NCBI RefSeq assembly: GCF_934668725.1 | Contig: NZ_CAKUOF010000028.1 | Coordinates: 1-21,182 of the forward strand | DNA from: an uncultured Dysgonomonas sp. | GTDB taxonomy: Bacteria; Bacteroidota; Bacteroidia; Bacteroidales; Dysgonomonadaceae | Reading direction: 5' to 3' | DNA: 21,182 nt | Notes under the pieces: generated by a model | Database searches by the model: none | What the model saw: the letters and a program-made list of their open reading frames with translations, nothing else | Told to the model about the DNA's origin: nothing | Translations under genes and position numbers: made by a program | In this document: piece by piece, positions 7,753 through 15,333 of the stretch | Numbering within the stretch: the stretch's first letter is position 1 | How the letters are laid out: each line of letters begins with the position of its first letter

Positions 7753-9361
7753 AATTTGTCTGTACAGTTTTTATCTCCATTATTTTTTGTTCGAAAAGCT
7801 CATTGGCTATAATGGATTTATTTTTCACTTTGGTTTTATAAGTATTAATCGTATTTACCGAGTAATTGAGAAACTTGGCAATACGTTCACTTTCGTGTAT
7901 ACCCAGACGAATGAGGGCGAAAATACGTATCTCGGGGGTCAGTCCTTTAGATATATCAATATCGAGTATATCATCGGGTAAGAACAACTTTTTATACTCT
8001 TCTACAAAGTCAGGGAACAGTTTGAGGAAAGTCTGATCGAACGATGAATACATATTCTCCCGTTCTTTCCGAAGATCAGATTCTTTCAGGAAAGAGCGTA
8101 TGTCTTCGTATTGACGGGCAACTATCTTGCGGTTTACTATTTTATATATGTATTCTATGCGATCAATATATTCAGAATCTCCATAAATAGACTGGGTAAT
8201 ATATTCATCTTTTATTTTATTTGCTTCCAGTAATTTAGAATTGGTGGATAGAAGCTTTTTGTTTTGTTCTTGTATAGTATACCGTGCCAGTCTTAATTTC
8301 TTTACCTGTTTGTATATAACGATGGTAGTCCCCAGCAGCAATACAAAAAGTACCGATATAATGAGAACCGAACCTATCAGTATATTTCGTTGTTTTTCGA
8401 CCATTTCGAACCGTTCTTTTTCGATGATCGGAAGTATAGAACTGATCGATATTTTTCGGTGGCGTGCATTATACAGGTTTGCATCTTCCATTGCCAAACG
8501 GACATATTTATTGGCTTTATGGACATCACCCGTTTCATATAGCAGATTGGCAAGGTTGCGAAGGGCAACAGTTTCCTTGGTGGCTGATATAATATCGCCT
8601 ATGGAAGCCTCTATCATATAATGTATGGCTTTTTGCTTATCGCCCAATTCCTCATATATAAAACCTAAGCTGGATGCTGCAATGGCATAGGTATGATCAT
8701 CAACGCCTTTGGATGCCTCAGCTAATGGGAGAAACATATCTATTGCTCCATTAAAGTCACGAAGCTGCATTAATTTCAAACCCTTTATAGACCATAATTC
8801 GGGTGAATTCTGAGGAGTATATACAATTGCCGAATCGCAGTATCTGTTACCCTCCGATATATATTGGCTTTTAAAAGGTTCGACATTATTATAATCTGCC
8901 ATATCAAAATACAGTCTGGCAAGGAGCGTATAATAGTTTTTCTTTACATTCTCACATGCATTATTTATATCTACCGAATTCATGATGTCGGATGCTTCTT
9001 TGAAAAGACCCGATGAAAGATAACAAAAAGCAATATGTTCTTTTGCATCCACAATTTTACAGGAGTCTTTCAGAAGGTAGGCAATATTGAGGCACTTATG
9101 AGCATATACATAGGCGGAATCATATTTATAGGATTTGTATTCATTAAAAAGAGAATTGTAATACTCCAGTTTTTCGGTATTATCCGATAGCTTTGATAAT
9201 TCTTTTTTGAGAGAATTTATCCTGTCTTCCTTTTGCTGTATGTATAAGTCTCTTTTCTCGATAAGTTTATCCAACTCATCAGTTGATAAGCTTACCTGAG
9301 GTGATGCATACAATAAGGTGTATGACAATATAAAGCAAAAGACAAGAGCCAGCTTCTTCAT
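7751..9361 (-). CDS. SusR-like transmembrane transcriptional regulator (DUF6377 type)
   Basis: The 536-residue product starts with a signal peptide (about 1-20, ending LLYAS). The motif YIQQKEDRINSLKKEL at about 40-56 is typical of this family's N terminus. A helical TPR-like region covers roughly 60-300 (paired-helix motifs such as FNGAIDMFLPLAEA and IAASSLGFIYEELGDKQKAIHYM). One strongly hydrophobic span lies at about 328-350, then a coiled coil (about 352-385). The C terminus has a LuxR-type helix-turn-helix: LTPEIRIFALIRLGIHESERIAKFL...SVNTINTYKTKVK, about 474-512. The topology is therefore a periplasmic sensor joined to a cytoplasmic DNA-binding domain, as in SusR, which activates PUL genes on sensing periplasmic oligosaccharides. 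It sits between the SusC/SusD operon and the divergent GH97 gene and probably controls both. It has its own promoter and terminator. Confidence 0.9.
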   Translation of the reverse strand: MKKLALVFCFILSYTLLYASPQVSLSTDELDKLIEKRDLYIQQKEDRINSLKKELSKLSDNTEKLEYYNSLFNEYKSYKYDSAYVYAHKCLNIAYLLKDSCKIVDAKEHIAFCYLSSGLFKEASDIMNSVDINNACENVKKNYYTLLARLYFDMADYNNVEPFKSQYISEGNRYCDSAIVYTPQNSPELWSIKGLKLMQLRDFNGAIDMFLPLAEASKGVDDHTYAIAASSLGFIYEELGDKQKAIHYMIEASIGDIISATKETVALRNLANLLYETGDVHKANKYVRLAMEDANLYNARHRKISISSILPIIEKERFEMVEKQRNILIGSVLIISVLFVLLLGTTIVIYKQVKKLRLARYTIQEQNKKLLSTNSKLLEANKIKDEYITQSIYGDSEYIDRIEYIYKIVNRKIVARQYEDIRSFLKESDLRKERENMYSSFDQTFLKLFPDFVEEYKKLFLPDDILDIDISKGLTPEIRIFALIRLGIHESERIAKFLNYSVNTINTYKTKVKNKSIIANELFEQKIMEIKTVQTN

Positions 9362-9379
9362 GTTGATTGATCTAGGTAT

Positions 9380-9398
9380 TAATGATTACGCATCATTA
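9380..9398. promoter_or_regulatory. Palindrome at the start of the SusR-like transcript
   Basis: TAATGAT (9380-9386) and ATCATTA (9392-9398) form a perfect 7-bp inverted repeat with a 5-base spacer. It lies immediately downstream of the -7 box at 9407-9414, over the predicted start of transcription, and fits an autoregulatory operator. Confidence 0.45.
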
Positions 9399-9406
9399 GC
9401 ATAACA

Positions 9407-9414
9407 CAAATATA
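9407..9414 (-). promoter_or_regulatory. -7 box for the SusR-like gene
   Basis: The minus strand reads TATATTTG, a perfect TAnnTTTG match 46 bases upstream of the ATG at 9361. Upstream lies a T-rich stretch but no clean TTTG at -33. Confidence 0.55.
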
Positions 9415-9515
9415 CTATTTTTTAATAAGATTAAAATTGACTGATGGCATGTCTGCAATTTAAAATAATTCTACATTTTAAATGGGAGTCACAGATAGCC
9501 AGATGTACGATTATA

Positions 9516-9546
9516 AGACATTCTTGTTTGTTTTAGAGACATTCTT
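9516..9546. promoter_or_regulatory. Direct repeat AGACATTCTT x2, candidate activator site for GH97
   Basis: AGACATTCTT occurs at 9516-9525 and again at 9537-9546, exactly 21 bp apart (two helical turns), upstream of the GH97 -7 box at 9602-9609. Tandem sites on one DNA face are typical for activator dimers. The core GACATTCT recurs in reverse orientation at 11900-11907 before GH76. Confidence 0.5.
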
Positions 9547-9601
9547 ATTATTCAATTTTATCATCTTGGATAAATCGACCCTATCGTGTTTAAATATATT
9601 G

Positions 9602-9609
9602 TAGATTTG
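9602..9609 (+). promoter_or_regulatory. -7 box for GH97
   Basis: TAGATTTG matches TAnnTTTG and lies 66 bases before the GH97 start codon. No TTTG is found at the usual -33 distance, in keeping with an activator-dependent promoter. Confidence 0.5.
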
Positions 9610-9674
9610 GGTTTTCTTTACCTTAGACAGATCTTATAGTTCGGAGAACCTGATACCTTAAATAAAACAGATAG

Positions 9675-11657
9675 ATGAAGCATTTACTATTCTCAAAAAA
9701 AACATTCCTGATTTTATTCTCTTTATTGGTCTATAACTTTTCGGGCACAATAAGTTTATTTGCACAAAATATAGAAGTGAAATCCCCCAACGGAGAAATT
9801 AAACTTACAGTCAGTATTAAAGACAAAATCTATTATTCGGTGGATTACAATACCGAAGTGCTGCTTAATGATTGTTATCTCCAATTAGTTTTGGATAATG
9901 AGGTTCTGGGAAATGATCCGAAATTAACAGGACAAAAGCGGAGTGTAATTAATGAAAATATTAATCCAGTTGTACCCCTCAAGTATTCGGCAGTAAATAA
10001 TCATTGCAATGTACTGCTGCTCAATTTTAAAGGAGACTATTCGGTCGAATTCAGAGCCTTTAATGATGGAGTTGCCTATCGTTTTATTACTAACCGCAAG
10101 AAAGAATCGATTGTAAAAGGAGAGGATTTTGTAATCAATTTTCCTTCCGAATATTTAGCTCATTTGCAACAGCAAGGCGGATTTAAAACGGCCTATGAGG
10201 AAAAATATACACATGTTCCGACAACCCAATTTGTTTCAGAAGAAAAGAATCTGGCTGTTTTGCCCGTTCTGCTGGATACAAAAAAACAATATAAAATACT
10301 GATCTCAGAATCAGATCTGAGCGACTATCCCTGTATGTTTCTTAAAGGAACAAGTAATAATGGTATGCAGTCAACCTTTCCGAAAGTACCTCTTGAGTTT
10401 GGCGAAGATGGAGATCGCAGTTTAAAGATCGTTAAGGAAGCGGACTATATTGCCAAAACATCAGGGAAACGCACTTACCCTTGGAGGTACTTTGTAATCA
10501 CCAAAGATGATAGGCAATTGCCGGAAAATACAATGACCTTGAGGCTTGCACCTAAAAATCAACTGCAAAATACAGCATGGATCAAACCCGGACAGGCCAG
10601 TTGGGAATGGTGGAACGATGCTTCTCCTTACGGACCCGATGTGAATTTTGTTGCCGGCTATAATCTGGATACCTATAAATACTATATTGATTTTGCGTCC
10701 AAATACGGCATACCTTATATTATAATGGACGAAGGTTGGGCAATGAGTACACAAGATCCTTACACTCCTAACCCGAAGGTAGATGTACACGAGATTATTC
10801 GTTACGGAAAAGAAAAGAACGTGGGTGTAATACTTTGGCTGACATGGTTAGTTGTAGAAAATAACTTTGATGTGTTTAAAACTGTCAAAGATTGGGGTGT
10901 AAAAGGTCTCAAAATTGACTTTATGGATAGAAGCGATCAATGGATGGTAAATTACTACGAACGTGTAGCGAAAGAAGCGGCTAAAAATGAACTGCTTGTC
11001 GATTTTCACGGATCGTTCAAACCCGCCGGATTAGAATATGCTTATCCTAATGTGATATCTTATGAAGGAGTACGGGGTATGGAACAAATGGGCGGATGTT
11101 ATCCTGACAACAGTATTTATCTCCCTTTTATGCGTAATGCAGTTGGTCCAATGGATTATACACCCGGAGCAATGATCAGTATGCAACCCGAAGTGTATAG
11201 TGCCGAGCGTCCTAATGCAGCAAGTATAGGTACACGTGCCTACCAGATGGCATTGTTTGTAGTTTTCGAAAGCGGATTGCAAATGCTGGCAGATAATCCG
11301 ACTCTCTATTATCGGAATGAAGACTGTACAAGTTTTATAACCCAAGTTCCAACCACATGGGATGAAACAAAAGTACTCGAAGCCAAGGTGGGTGAATACG
11401 TTATTGTAGCCAAACGCAAAGGTGATAAATGGTTTGTCGGTGGCATAACCAATAATAACGAGAAAGAAAGATCGTTTGAAGTAAGTCTTGATTTTTTGAA
11501 TGCAGGCAAGTCATACCAAATGACATCTTTCGAAGACGGTATTAATGCAGGTCGTCAGGCAATGGACTATAGAAAGAACGAGTATACAATAACTAAAGAC
11601 GAAAAGATAAAACTAAAAATGGTTAGAAACGGAGGCTGGGCTGCCGTTATCGAATAA
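9675..11657 (+). CDS. GH97 glycoside hydrolase, retaining type (predicted alpha-galactosidase-like)
   Basis: The 660-residue product has a signal peptide cut near residue 31 (SLFA/QN) and no lipobox, so it is probably periplasmic. GH97 architecture is seen: an N-terminal beta-super-sandwich (about 32-290, IEVKSPNGEIKLTVSI...YSVDYN), a catalytic barrel (about 300-560, WASWEWWND-type entry GQASWEWWNDASPYG, then IIMDEGWA, GVILWLTWLV, GLKIDFMDRSDQW, YEGVRGMEQ), and a C-terminal beta domain. Asp415 in KIDFMD and Glu470 in GMEQ fall at the positions I recall for nucleophile and acid/base in the retaining alpha-galactosidase of B. thetaiotaomicron; inverting SusB-type enzymes lack this Asp. The gene is first of the plus-strand enzyme set, divergent from the SusR-like gene. 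It probably removes alpha-galactosyl (less likely alpha-glucosyl) side groups from imported mannan oligosaccharides. Confidence 0.92.
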   Translation: MKHLLFSKKTFLILFSLLVYNFSGTISLFAQNIEVKSPNGEIKLTVSIKDKIYYSVDYNTEVLLNDCYLQLVLDNEVLGNDPKLTGQKRSVINENINPVVPLKYSAVNNHCNVLLLNFKGDYSVEFRAFNDGVAYRFITNRKKESIVKGEDFVINFPSEYLAHLQQQGGFKTAYEEKYTHVPTTQFVSEEKNLAVLPVLLDTKKQYKILISESDLSDYPCMFLKGTSNNGMQSTFPKVPLEFGEDGDRSLKIVKEADYIAKTSGKRTYPWRYFVITKDDRQLPENTMTLRLAPKNQLQNTAWIKPGQASWEWWNDASPYGPDVNFVAGYNLDTYKYYIDFASKYGIPYIIMDEGWAMSTQDPYTPNPKVDVHEIIRYGKEKNVGVILWLTWLVVENNFDVFKTVKDWGVKGLKIDFMDRSDQWMVNYYERVAKEAAKNELLVDFHGSFKPAGLEYAYPNVISYEGVRGMEQMGGCYPDNSIYLPFMRNAVGPMDYTPGAMISMQPEVYSAERPNAASIGTRAYQMALFVVFESGLQMLADNPTLYYRNEDCTSFITQVPTTWDETKVLEAKVGEYVIVAKRKGDKWFVGGITNNNEKERSFEVSLDFLNAGKSYQMTSFEDGINAGRQAMDYRKNEYTITKDEKIKLKMVRNGGWAAVIE

Positions 11658-12013
11658 TAATCCCCCAATACATTTATCATTGAAGTATAGATATGTGACA
11701 AAATAGTACAAAAGAAGTCCCTTTAATTGTATTGTTTTATACTTTGTGTATATAATTGTAACTTTATTGAACCAATGCAATTTGTGACATTTATGTGAAA
11801 AATTCATATAGAGTTCAATTAAATTTTATTTGAATCATAAACCTTTTTATCTTCGTATCGAGGTTCTGAAATCAGTTGCTGTTATTGTAGCTTGGAATGA
11901 GAATGTCGTTAACCGATGTATAATAGTAATAGTTCAAGACGAAATTTCTGAAATGGTAAAATTTCCCTTGTTTTGGATGAAAAACAGTAAAGAACCTTTA
12001 AATAATAATAACC
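11658..12013 (+). promoter_or_regulatory. Intergenic region upstream of GH76
   Basis: This 356-base gap is AT-rich. It holds no clear terminator for GH97. A near-consensus -7 box TATCTTCG occurs at 11848-11855 (one mismatch to TAnnTTTG), which would leave a leader of about 150 bases. AGAATGTC at 11900-11907 is the reverse complement of the core of the direct repeat upstream of GH97. A short open frame at 11830-12033 overlaps the GH76 start and has no protein-like features. Confidence 0.4.
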
Positions 12014-13207
12014 ATGTTAAAGCAAATAATTAAGTACCTACTACTAAGTTCTCTGGTATTTGTTTCGGTGTCATGTAAGAAAGAAGCAGCGAAATCGGCT
12101 AACCTAAACTTAGAAAGAGCACAGGTTACCCTCGATTCATTATATGCCCATTATTTGGCAGACAGCACCAATCTTCTTAGAGAAACATATCCGTTTAACG
12201 ACAAATATTCGGCAACATATCTGGCATCCGAAGAACAGGCAAATATACCGAATGCTTACTCGTACCTCTGGCCTTTCTCAGGAACATTTTCGGCTGTAAA
12301 TGTATTGTTGGAAACGTCGAAGGATAAAAAATATAAAGATCTGCTGGACTCAAAAGTCTTGCCCGCTCTCGAAAAATATTTCGATACAACAAGAACACCC
12401 TATGCTTATTCTTCCTATATAAGCGATGCACCTCAGTCCGATCGTTTTTATGACGATAATGTTTGGCTGGGTATTGATTTTACTGACGTATACATGTTGA
12501 CCAAAGAAGAAGCCTATTTAAATAAGGCAAAACTTATCTGGGACTTTGTTATAAGTGGTTGTGATGATAAACTGGGTGGTGGAATCTATTGGTGCGAACA
12601 GAAAAAAGAATCGAAGAATACCTGTTCAAATGCACCCGGAGCAGTTTTTGCTCTTAAGCTCTTTAAAGCAACGAATGACAGTACCTACTTCTCACACGGA
12701 AAGGACTTATATAAATGGACAAAAGAAAATTTGCAGGATTCGACCGATTATCTGTATTTTGATAATATTGCACTAAACGGTAATATCGGTAAAGCTAAAT
12801 ATGCTTACAACAGCGGGCAAATGATTCAAGCGGCAGCATTATTGTATAATTTGACTAATGATAAACAATATTTGACTGATGCTCAGAATATAGCACAATC
12901 GGCTTATAATTATTTCTTTGAAGATTTTAAAGATGAAAAAGGGGAGCAGTTTAAATTACTGAAAAAAGGAGATGTCTGGTTTTCGGCAGTAATGCTCAGA
13001 GGTTTCATCGAATTGTATGAGATAGATAAAAATCCTTTGTATCTTGATGCTTTCAAAAAGAGCCTCGATTATTCATGGGCACATGCTCGCGATGATAAAG
13101 GATTGTTCGACAAAGATTTAAGCGGAAAGACTAAAGACGAGTCGAAGTGGCTGCTGACGCAAGCCGCCATGGTTGAGATGTATGCGCGTCTGGCCGCAAT
13201 AAATTGA
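12014..13207 (+). CDS. GH76 endo-alpha-1,6-mannanase lipoprotein
   Basis: The 397-residue product is a lipoprotein (lipobox SVSC, Cys21) of normal GH76 size, probably surface or outer-membrane located. It folds as an (alpha/alpha)6 barrel by family. The catalytic Asp pair is Asp147-Asp148 in RFYDDNVWLGIDF. Other family signatures are LGGGIYWCEQKKESKNTCSN (about 187-206), and YAYNSGQMIQAAALLY (about 263-278). GH76 enzymes cleave internal alpha-1,6-mannosidic bonds in the backbone of fungal mannan. The gene is followed 76 bases later by GH125 on the same strand, so the two are probably co-transcribed and act in sequence: GH76 cuts the chain, GH125 shortens the products from the non-reducing end. 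The start chosen gives the complete signal peptide. Confidence 0.94.
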   Translation: MLKQIIKYLLLSSLVFVSVSCKKEAAKSANLNLERAQVTLDSLYAHYLADSTNLLRETYPFNDKYSATYLASEEQANIPNAYSYLWPFSGTFSAVNVLLETSKDKKYKDLLDSKVLPALEKYFDTTRTPYAYSSYISDAPQSDRFYDDNVWLGIDFTDVYMLTKEEAYLNKAKLIWDFVISGCDDKLGGGIYWCEQKKESKNTCSNAPGAVFALKLFKATNDSTYFSHGKDLYKWTKENLQDSTDYLYFDNIALNGNIGKAKYAYNSGQMIQAAALLYNLTNDKQYLTDAQNIAQSAYNYFFEDFKDEKGEQFKLLKKGDVWFSAVMLRGFIELYEIDKNPLYLDAFKKSLDYSWAHARDDKGLFDKDLSGKTKDESKWLLTQAAMVEMYARLAAIN

Positions 13208-13283
13208 TCCGGACAATCGGATCGGCATACTACCATCTGAATGACAAAAATAATTTGAATACTATAATATAAATAATCACAAC

Positions 13284-14756
13284 ATGGTTGTAAAGAAAAA
13301 TCTAACGAAGAAAGTATTAGGACTATGTGTTTTATCTGCCATATCGGTAGGTACGATACATGCTTCCGATTATGTATTGAAGCCCGAAACGGCAATTGCA
13401 AGTGATAATACCCAAGTGTATGTAACTAACCGTCCTAATCCGTCGGACAGGTTATTTGAATCATCAGCCGTTGAAAGTGAAATCGCCCGTATTAATAAGC
13501 TCTTAAAAAACAGGCGTTTGGCATGGATGTTCGAAAACTGTTTTCCTAATACTTTAGATACTACCGTTCATTACAGAGTGCAGGATGGAAAGGACGATAC
13601 CTTTGTATACACAGGAGATATTCATGCGATGTGGCTTCGCGATTCGGGAGCTCAGGTATTCCCTTACGTACAGTTAGCTAACAAAGATCCTAAACTGAAA
13701 AAAATGTTGGCAGGTGTAATTCACCGTCAAACAAAAAGTATACTGATAGACCCTTATGCAAATGCTTTTAACGATGGCGCGGTTCCCGATGGACATTGGA
13801 TGAGTGATATGACGGATATGAAACCCGAACTTCACGAACGTAAATGGGAAATCGATTCGCTTTGTTATCCTATCCGTTTAGCTTATTACTATTGGAAAGT
13901 AACAGGCGATACAAGTGTATTTGACGCCGATTGGGTAAAAGCAATAGAACTTGTGTTGCAAACATTTAAAGAACAACAACGAAAAGATGGTGTTGGTCCT
14001 TATAAATTTATGAGGGTAACGGAACGTCAATTGGATACTATGTCGAACGACGGATTGGGTAACCCTGTAAAACCGGTGGGTCTGATTGCTTCGGCTTTCC
14101 GTCCTTCCGATGATGCTACAACTTTTCAGTTCTTGATACCTTCTAATTTCTTTGCAGTAACATCGTTGCGCGAAGCAGCCGAAATACTTCAGACAGTAAA
14201 GAAAAACACCACGTTAGCCAACGAGTGTACAGCTTTGGCAAATGAAGTGGAAGCAGCTCTGGAAAAATATGCCATTTACAACCATCCAACCTATGGCGAA
14301 ATATATGCATTTGAAGTAGATGGTTTTGGTAACCAATTGTTGATGGATGATGCCAATGTTCCCAGTTTGTTGGCTTTGGCGTATCTGGATGCAGATAAAA
14401 TAAATGACCCTATTTATCAGAATACAAGAAAGTTTGTATGGAGCGAAGATAATCCTTATTTCTTTAAAGGTACAGCAGGCGAAGGTATTGGCGGACCTCA
14501 CATAGGTTATGATATGATATGGCCTATGAGTATAATGATGAAAGCATTTACCAGTCAGGATGATGCCGAGATTAAAGCATGCATACAAATGCTTATGGCT
14601 ACAGATGCAGGAACCGGATTTATGCACGAATCGTTTCATAAAGATGATCCGACCAACTTTACCAGAGCTTGGTTTGCATGGCAAAACACTTTGTTTGGAG
14701 AACTTATCCTTAAACTCGTAAATGAGGGTAAGATAGATATGTTGAACAGCCTGTAA
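13284..14756 (+). CDS. GH125 exo-alpha-1,6-mannosidase
   Basis: The 490-residue product has a cleavable signal peptide (about 1-28, IHA/SD) without lipobox, so it is probably periplasmic. Strong GH125 signatures are present: RRLAWMFENCFPNTLDTTV (about 78-95), DDTFVYTGDIHAMWLRDSGA (104-123), DGAVPDGHWMSDMTDMKPEL, KWEIDSLCYPIRLAYYYW (about 187-204), FLIPSNFFAV, and GFMHESFHKDDPTNFTRAWF (about 445-464). By family knowledge, Asp191 and Glu449 are the likely general acid and base; the family inverts configuration. It removes terminal alpha-1,6-linked mannose, completing degradation of backbone oligosaccharides produced by the GH76 enzyme 76 bases upstream. The operon ends at the inverted repeat 14770-14819. 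Confidence 0.95.
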   Translation: MVVKKNLTKKVLGLCVLSAISVGTIHASDYVLKPETAIASDNTQVYVTNRPNPSDRLFESSAVESEIARINKLLKNRRLAWMFENCFPNTLDTTVHYRVQDGKDDTFVYTGDIHAMWLRDSGAQVFPYVQLANKDPKLKKMLAGVIHRQTKSILIDPYANAFNDGAVPDGHWMSDMTDMKPELHERKWEIDSLCYPIRLAYYYWKVTGDTSVFDADWVKAIELVLQTFKEQQRKDGVGPYKFMRVTERQLDTMSNDGLGNPVKPVGLIASAFRPSDDATTFQFLIPSNFFAVTSLREAAEILQTVKKNTTLANECTALANEVEAALEKYAIYNHPTYGEIYAFEVDGFGNQLLMDDANVPSLLALAYLDADKINDPIYQNTRKFVWSEDNPYFFKGTAGEGIGGPHIGYDMIWPMSIMMKAFTSQDDAEIKACIQMLMATDAGTGFMHESFHKDDPTNFTRAWFAWQNTLFGELILKLVNEGKIDMLNSL

Positions 14757-14769
14757 ATAATTAGTTATA

Positions 14770-14819
14770 AATACTAAAGAAGCATCTTCTCAACATTGAG
14801 AAGATGCTTCTTTAGTATT
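14770..14819. terminator. Perfect 24-bp inverted repeat, bidirectional terminator
   Basis: Arms 14770-14793 and 14796-14819 are perfectly complementary with a 2-base centre (CA). Each strand ends in a T-rich arm (CTTCTTTAGTATT). It sits between the convergent ends of GH125 (14756) and the small lipoprotein gene (14875), as expected for a shared two-way terminator, though the arms are unusually long and lack a pure T-tract. Confidence 0.8.
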
Positions 14820-14874
14820 CGGTTAAAAGGTTTAATATGTTGTGTTCTCCAAAGTAACAAATAGTTCTGCACAC

Positions 14875-15330
14875 TTAATACTGCCAATAGTCTGTTTTAT
14901 TCAGGTATTTTTTTTCAAGATCTTCAAAATCATACAAATTACCTGCTATATGGAGCATATCAACGACAAACAATTTTTTCTCACCTTCTTTGTCGGCTAT
15001 AAGGAATAAGCCAGATATCATTTGAGCATTTAGTAATGTTCGCTCTACAACTATATTATTCTCGCTGTCGATAAAAAGTTTGAGAGCATTTTCCGAATAG
15101 CTGACGTAATTTCCATCAATAAATATTTGTTTTGGAAATATAATTCTATAATTATCATTTCCGTCCATTATGCGAATCATGTCTGTGGTGGTGCTTTGAT
15201 CAACCAGAGCCATTGGCTTACTTAGCTTAATGGGTTTTATTAAATCATAAGTACCATCATTGTTATCATCGCTGCTTTGGCATCCTGTAAGAGATATTGA
15301 TAATACCATCATTAAAATAAATTTCATCAT
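14875..15330 (-). CDS. Small lipoprotein downstream of C10 protease, candidate protease inhibitor
   Basis: The 151-residue product begins MMKFILMMVLSISLTGC with lipobox LTGC (Cys17) and an acidic SSDDNNDG linker, so it is exported and lipid-anchored. The mature part is predicted from its pattern to be mostly beta strands (YRIIFPKQIFIDGNYVSY, ALKLFIDSENNIVVERTLL, KKLFVVDMLHIAGNLYDF) and has no cysteine or recognised catalytic motif. The start lies only 3 bases after the protease stop codon, so it is translationally coupled. In B. fragilis and streptococci, C10 proteases are followed by small inhibitor genes, which makes an inhibitor the best guess. I do not recognise the family from sequence alone. 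Translation could also start at the second Met (15327). Confidence 0.7.
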   Translation of the reverse strand: MMKFILMMVLSISLTGCQSSDDNNDGTYDLIKPIKLSKPMALVDQSTTTDMIRIMDGNDNYRIIFPKQIFIDGNYVSYSENALKLFIDSENNIVVERTLLNAQMISGLFLIADKEGEKKLFVVDMLHIAGNLYDFEDLEKKYLNKTDYWQY

Positions 15331-15333
15331 AAC

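Larger units (their letters stand above)
9362..9674. promoter_or_regulatory. Divergent regulatory region between SusR-like and GH97 genes
   Basis: This 313-base AT-rich region carries a minus-strand -7 box for the regulator, a palindrome in the regulator's leader, a 10-bp direct repeat with 21-bp period, and a plus-strand -7 box for GH97 (separate entries). No coding sequence is visible. Confidence 0.65.

Noticed and set aside
11830..12033. Short plus-strand open frame before GH76
   Set aside because: It overlaps the GH76 start, has no signal, domain or family resemblance, and covers the probable leader; treated as chance.
14214..14684. Long minus-strand open frame inside GH125
   Set aside because: The residue composition (His, Cys, Ile-rich) is typical of an antisense shadow, and GH125 is complete with all motifs on the plus strand.
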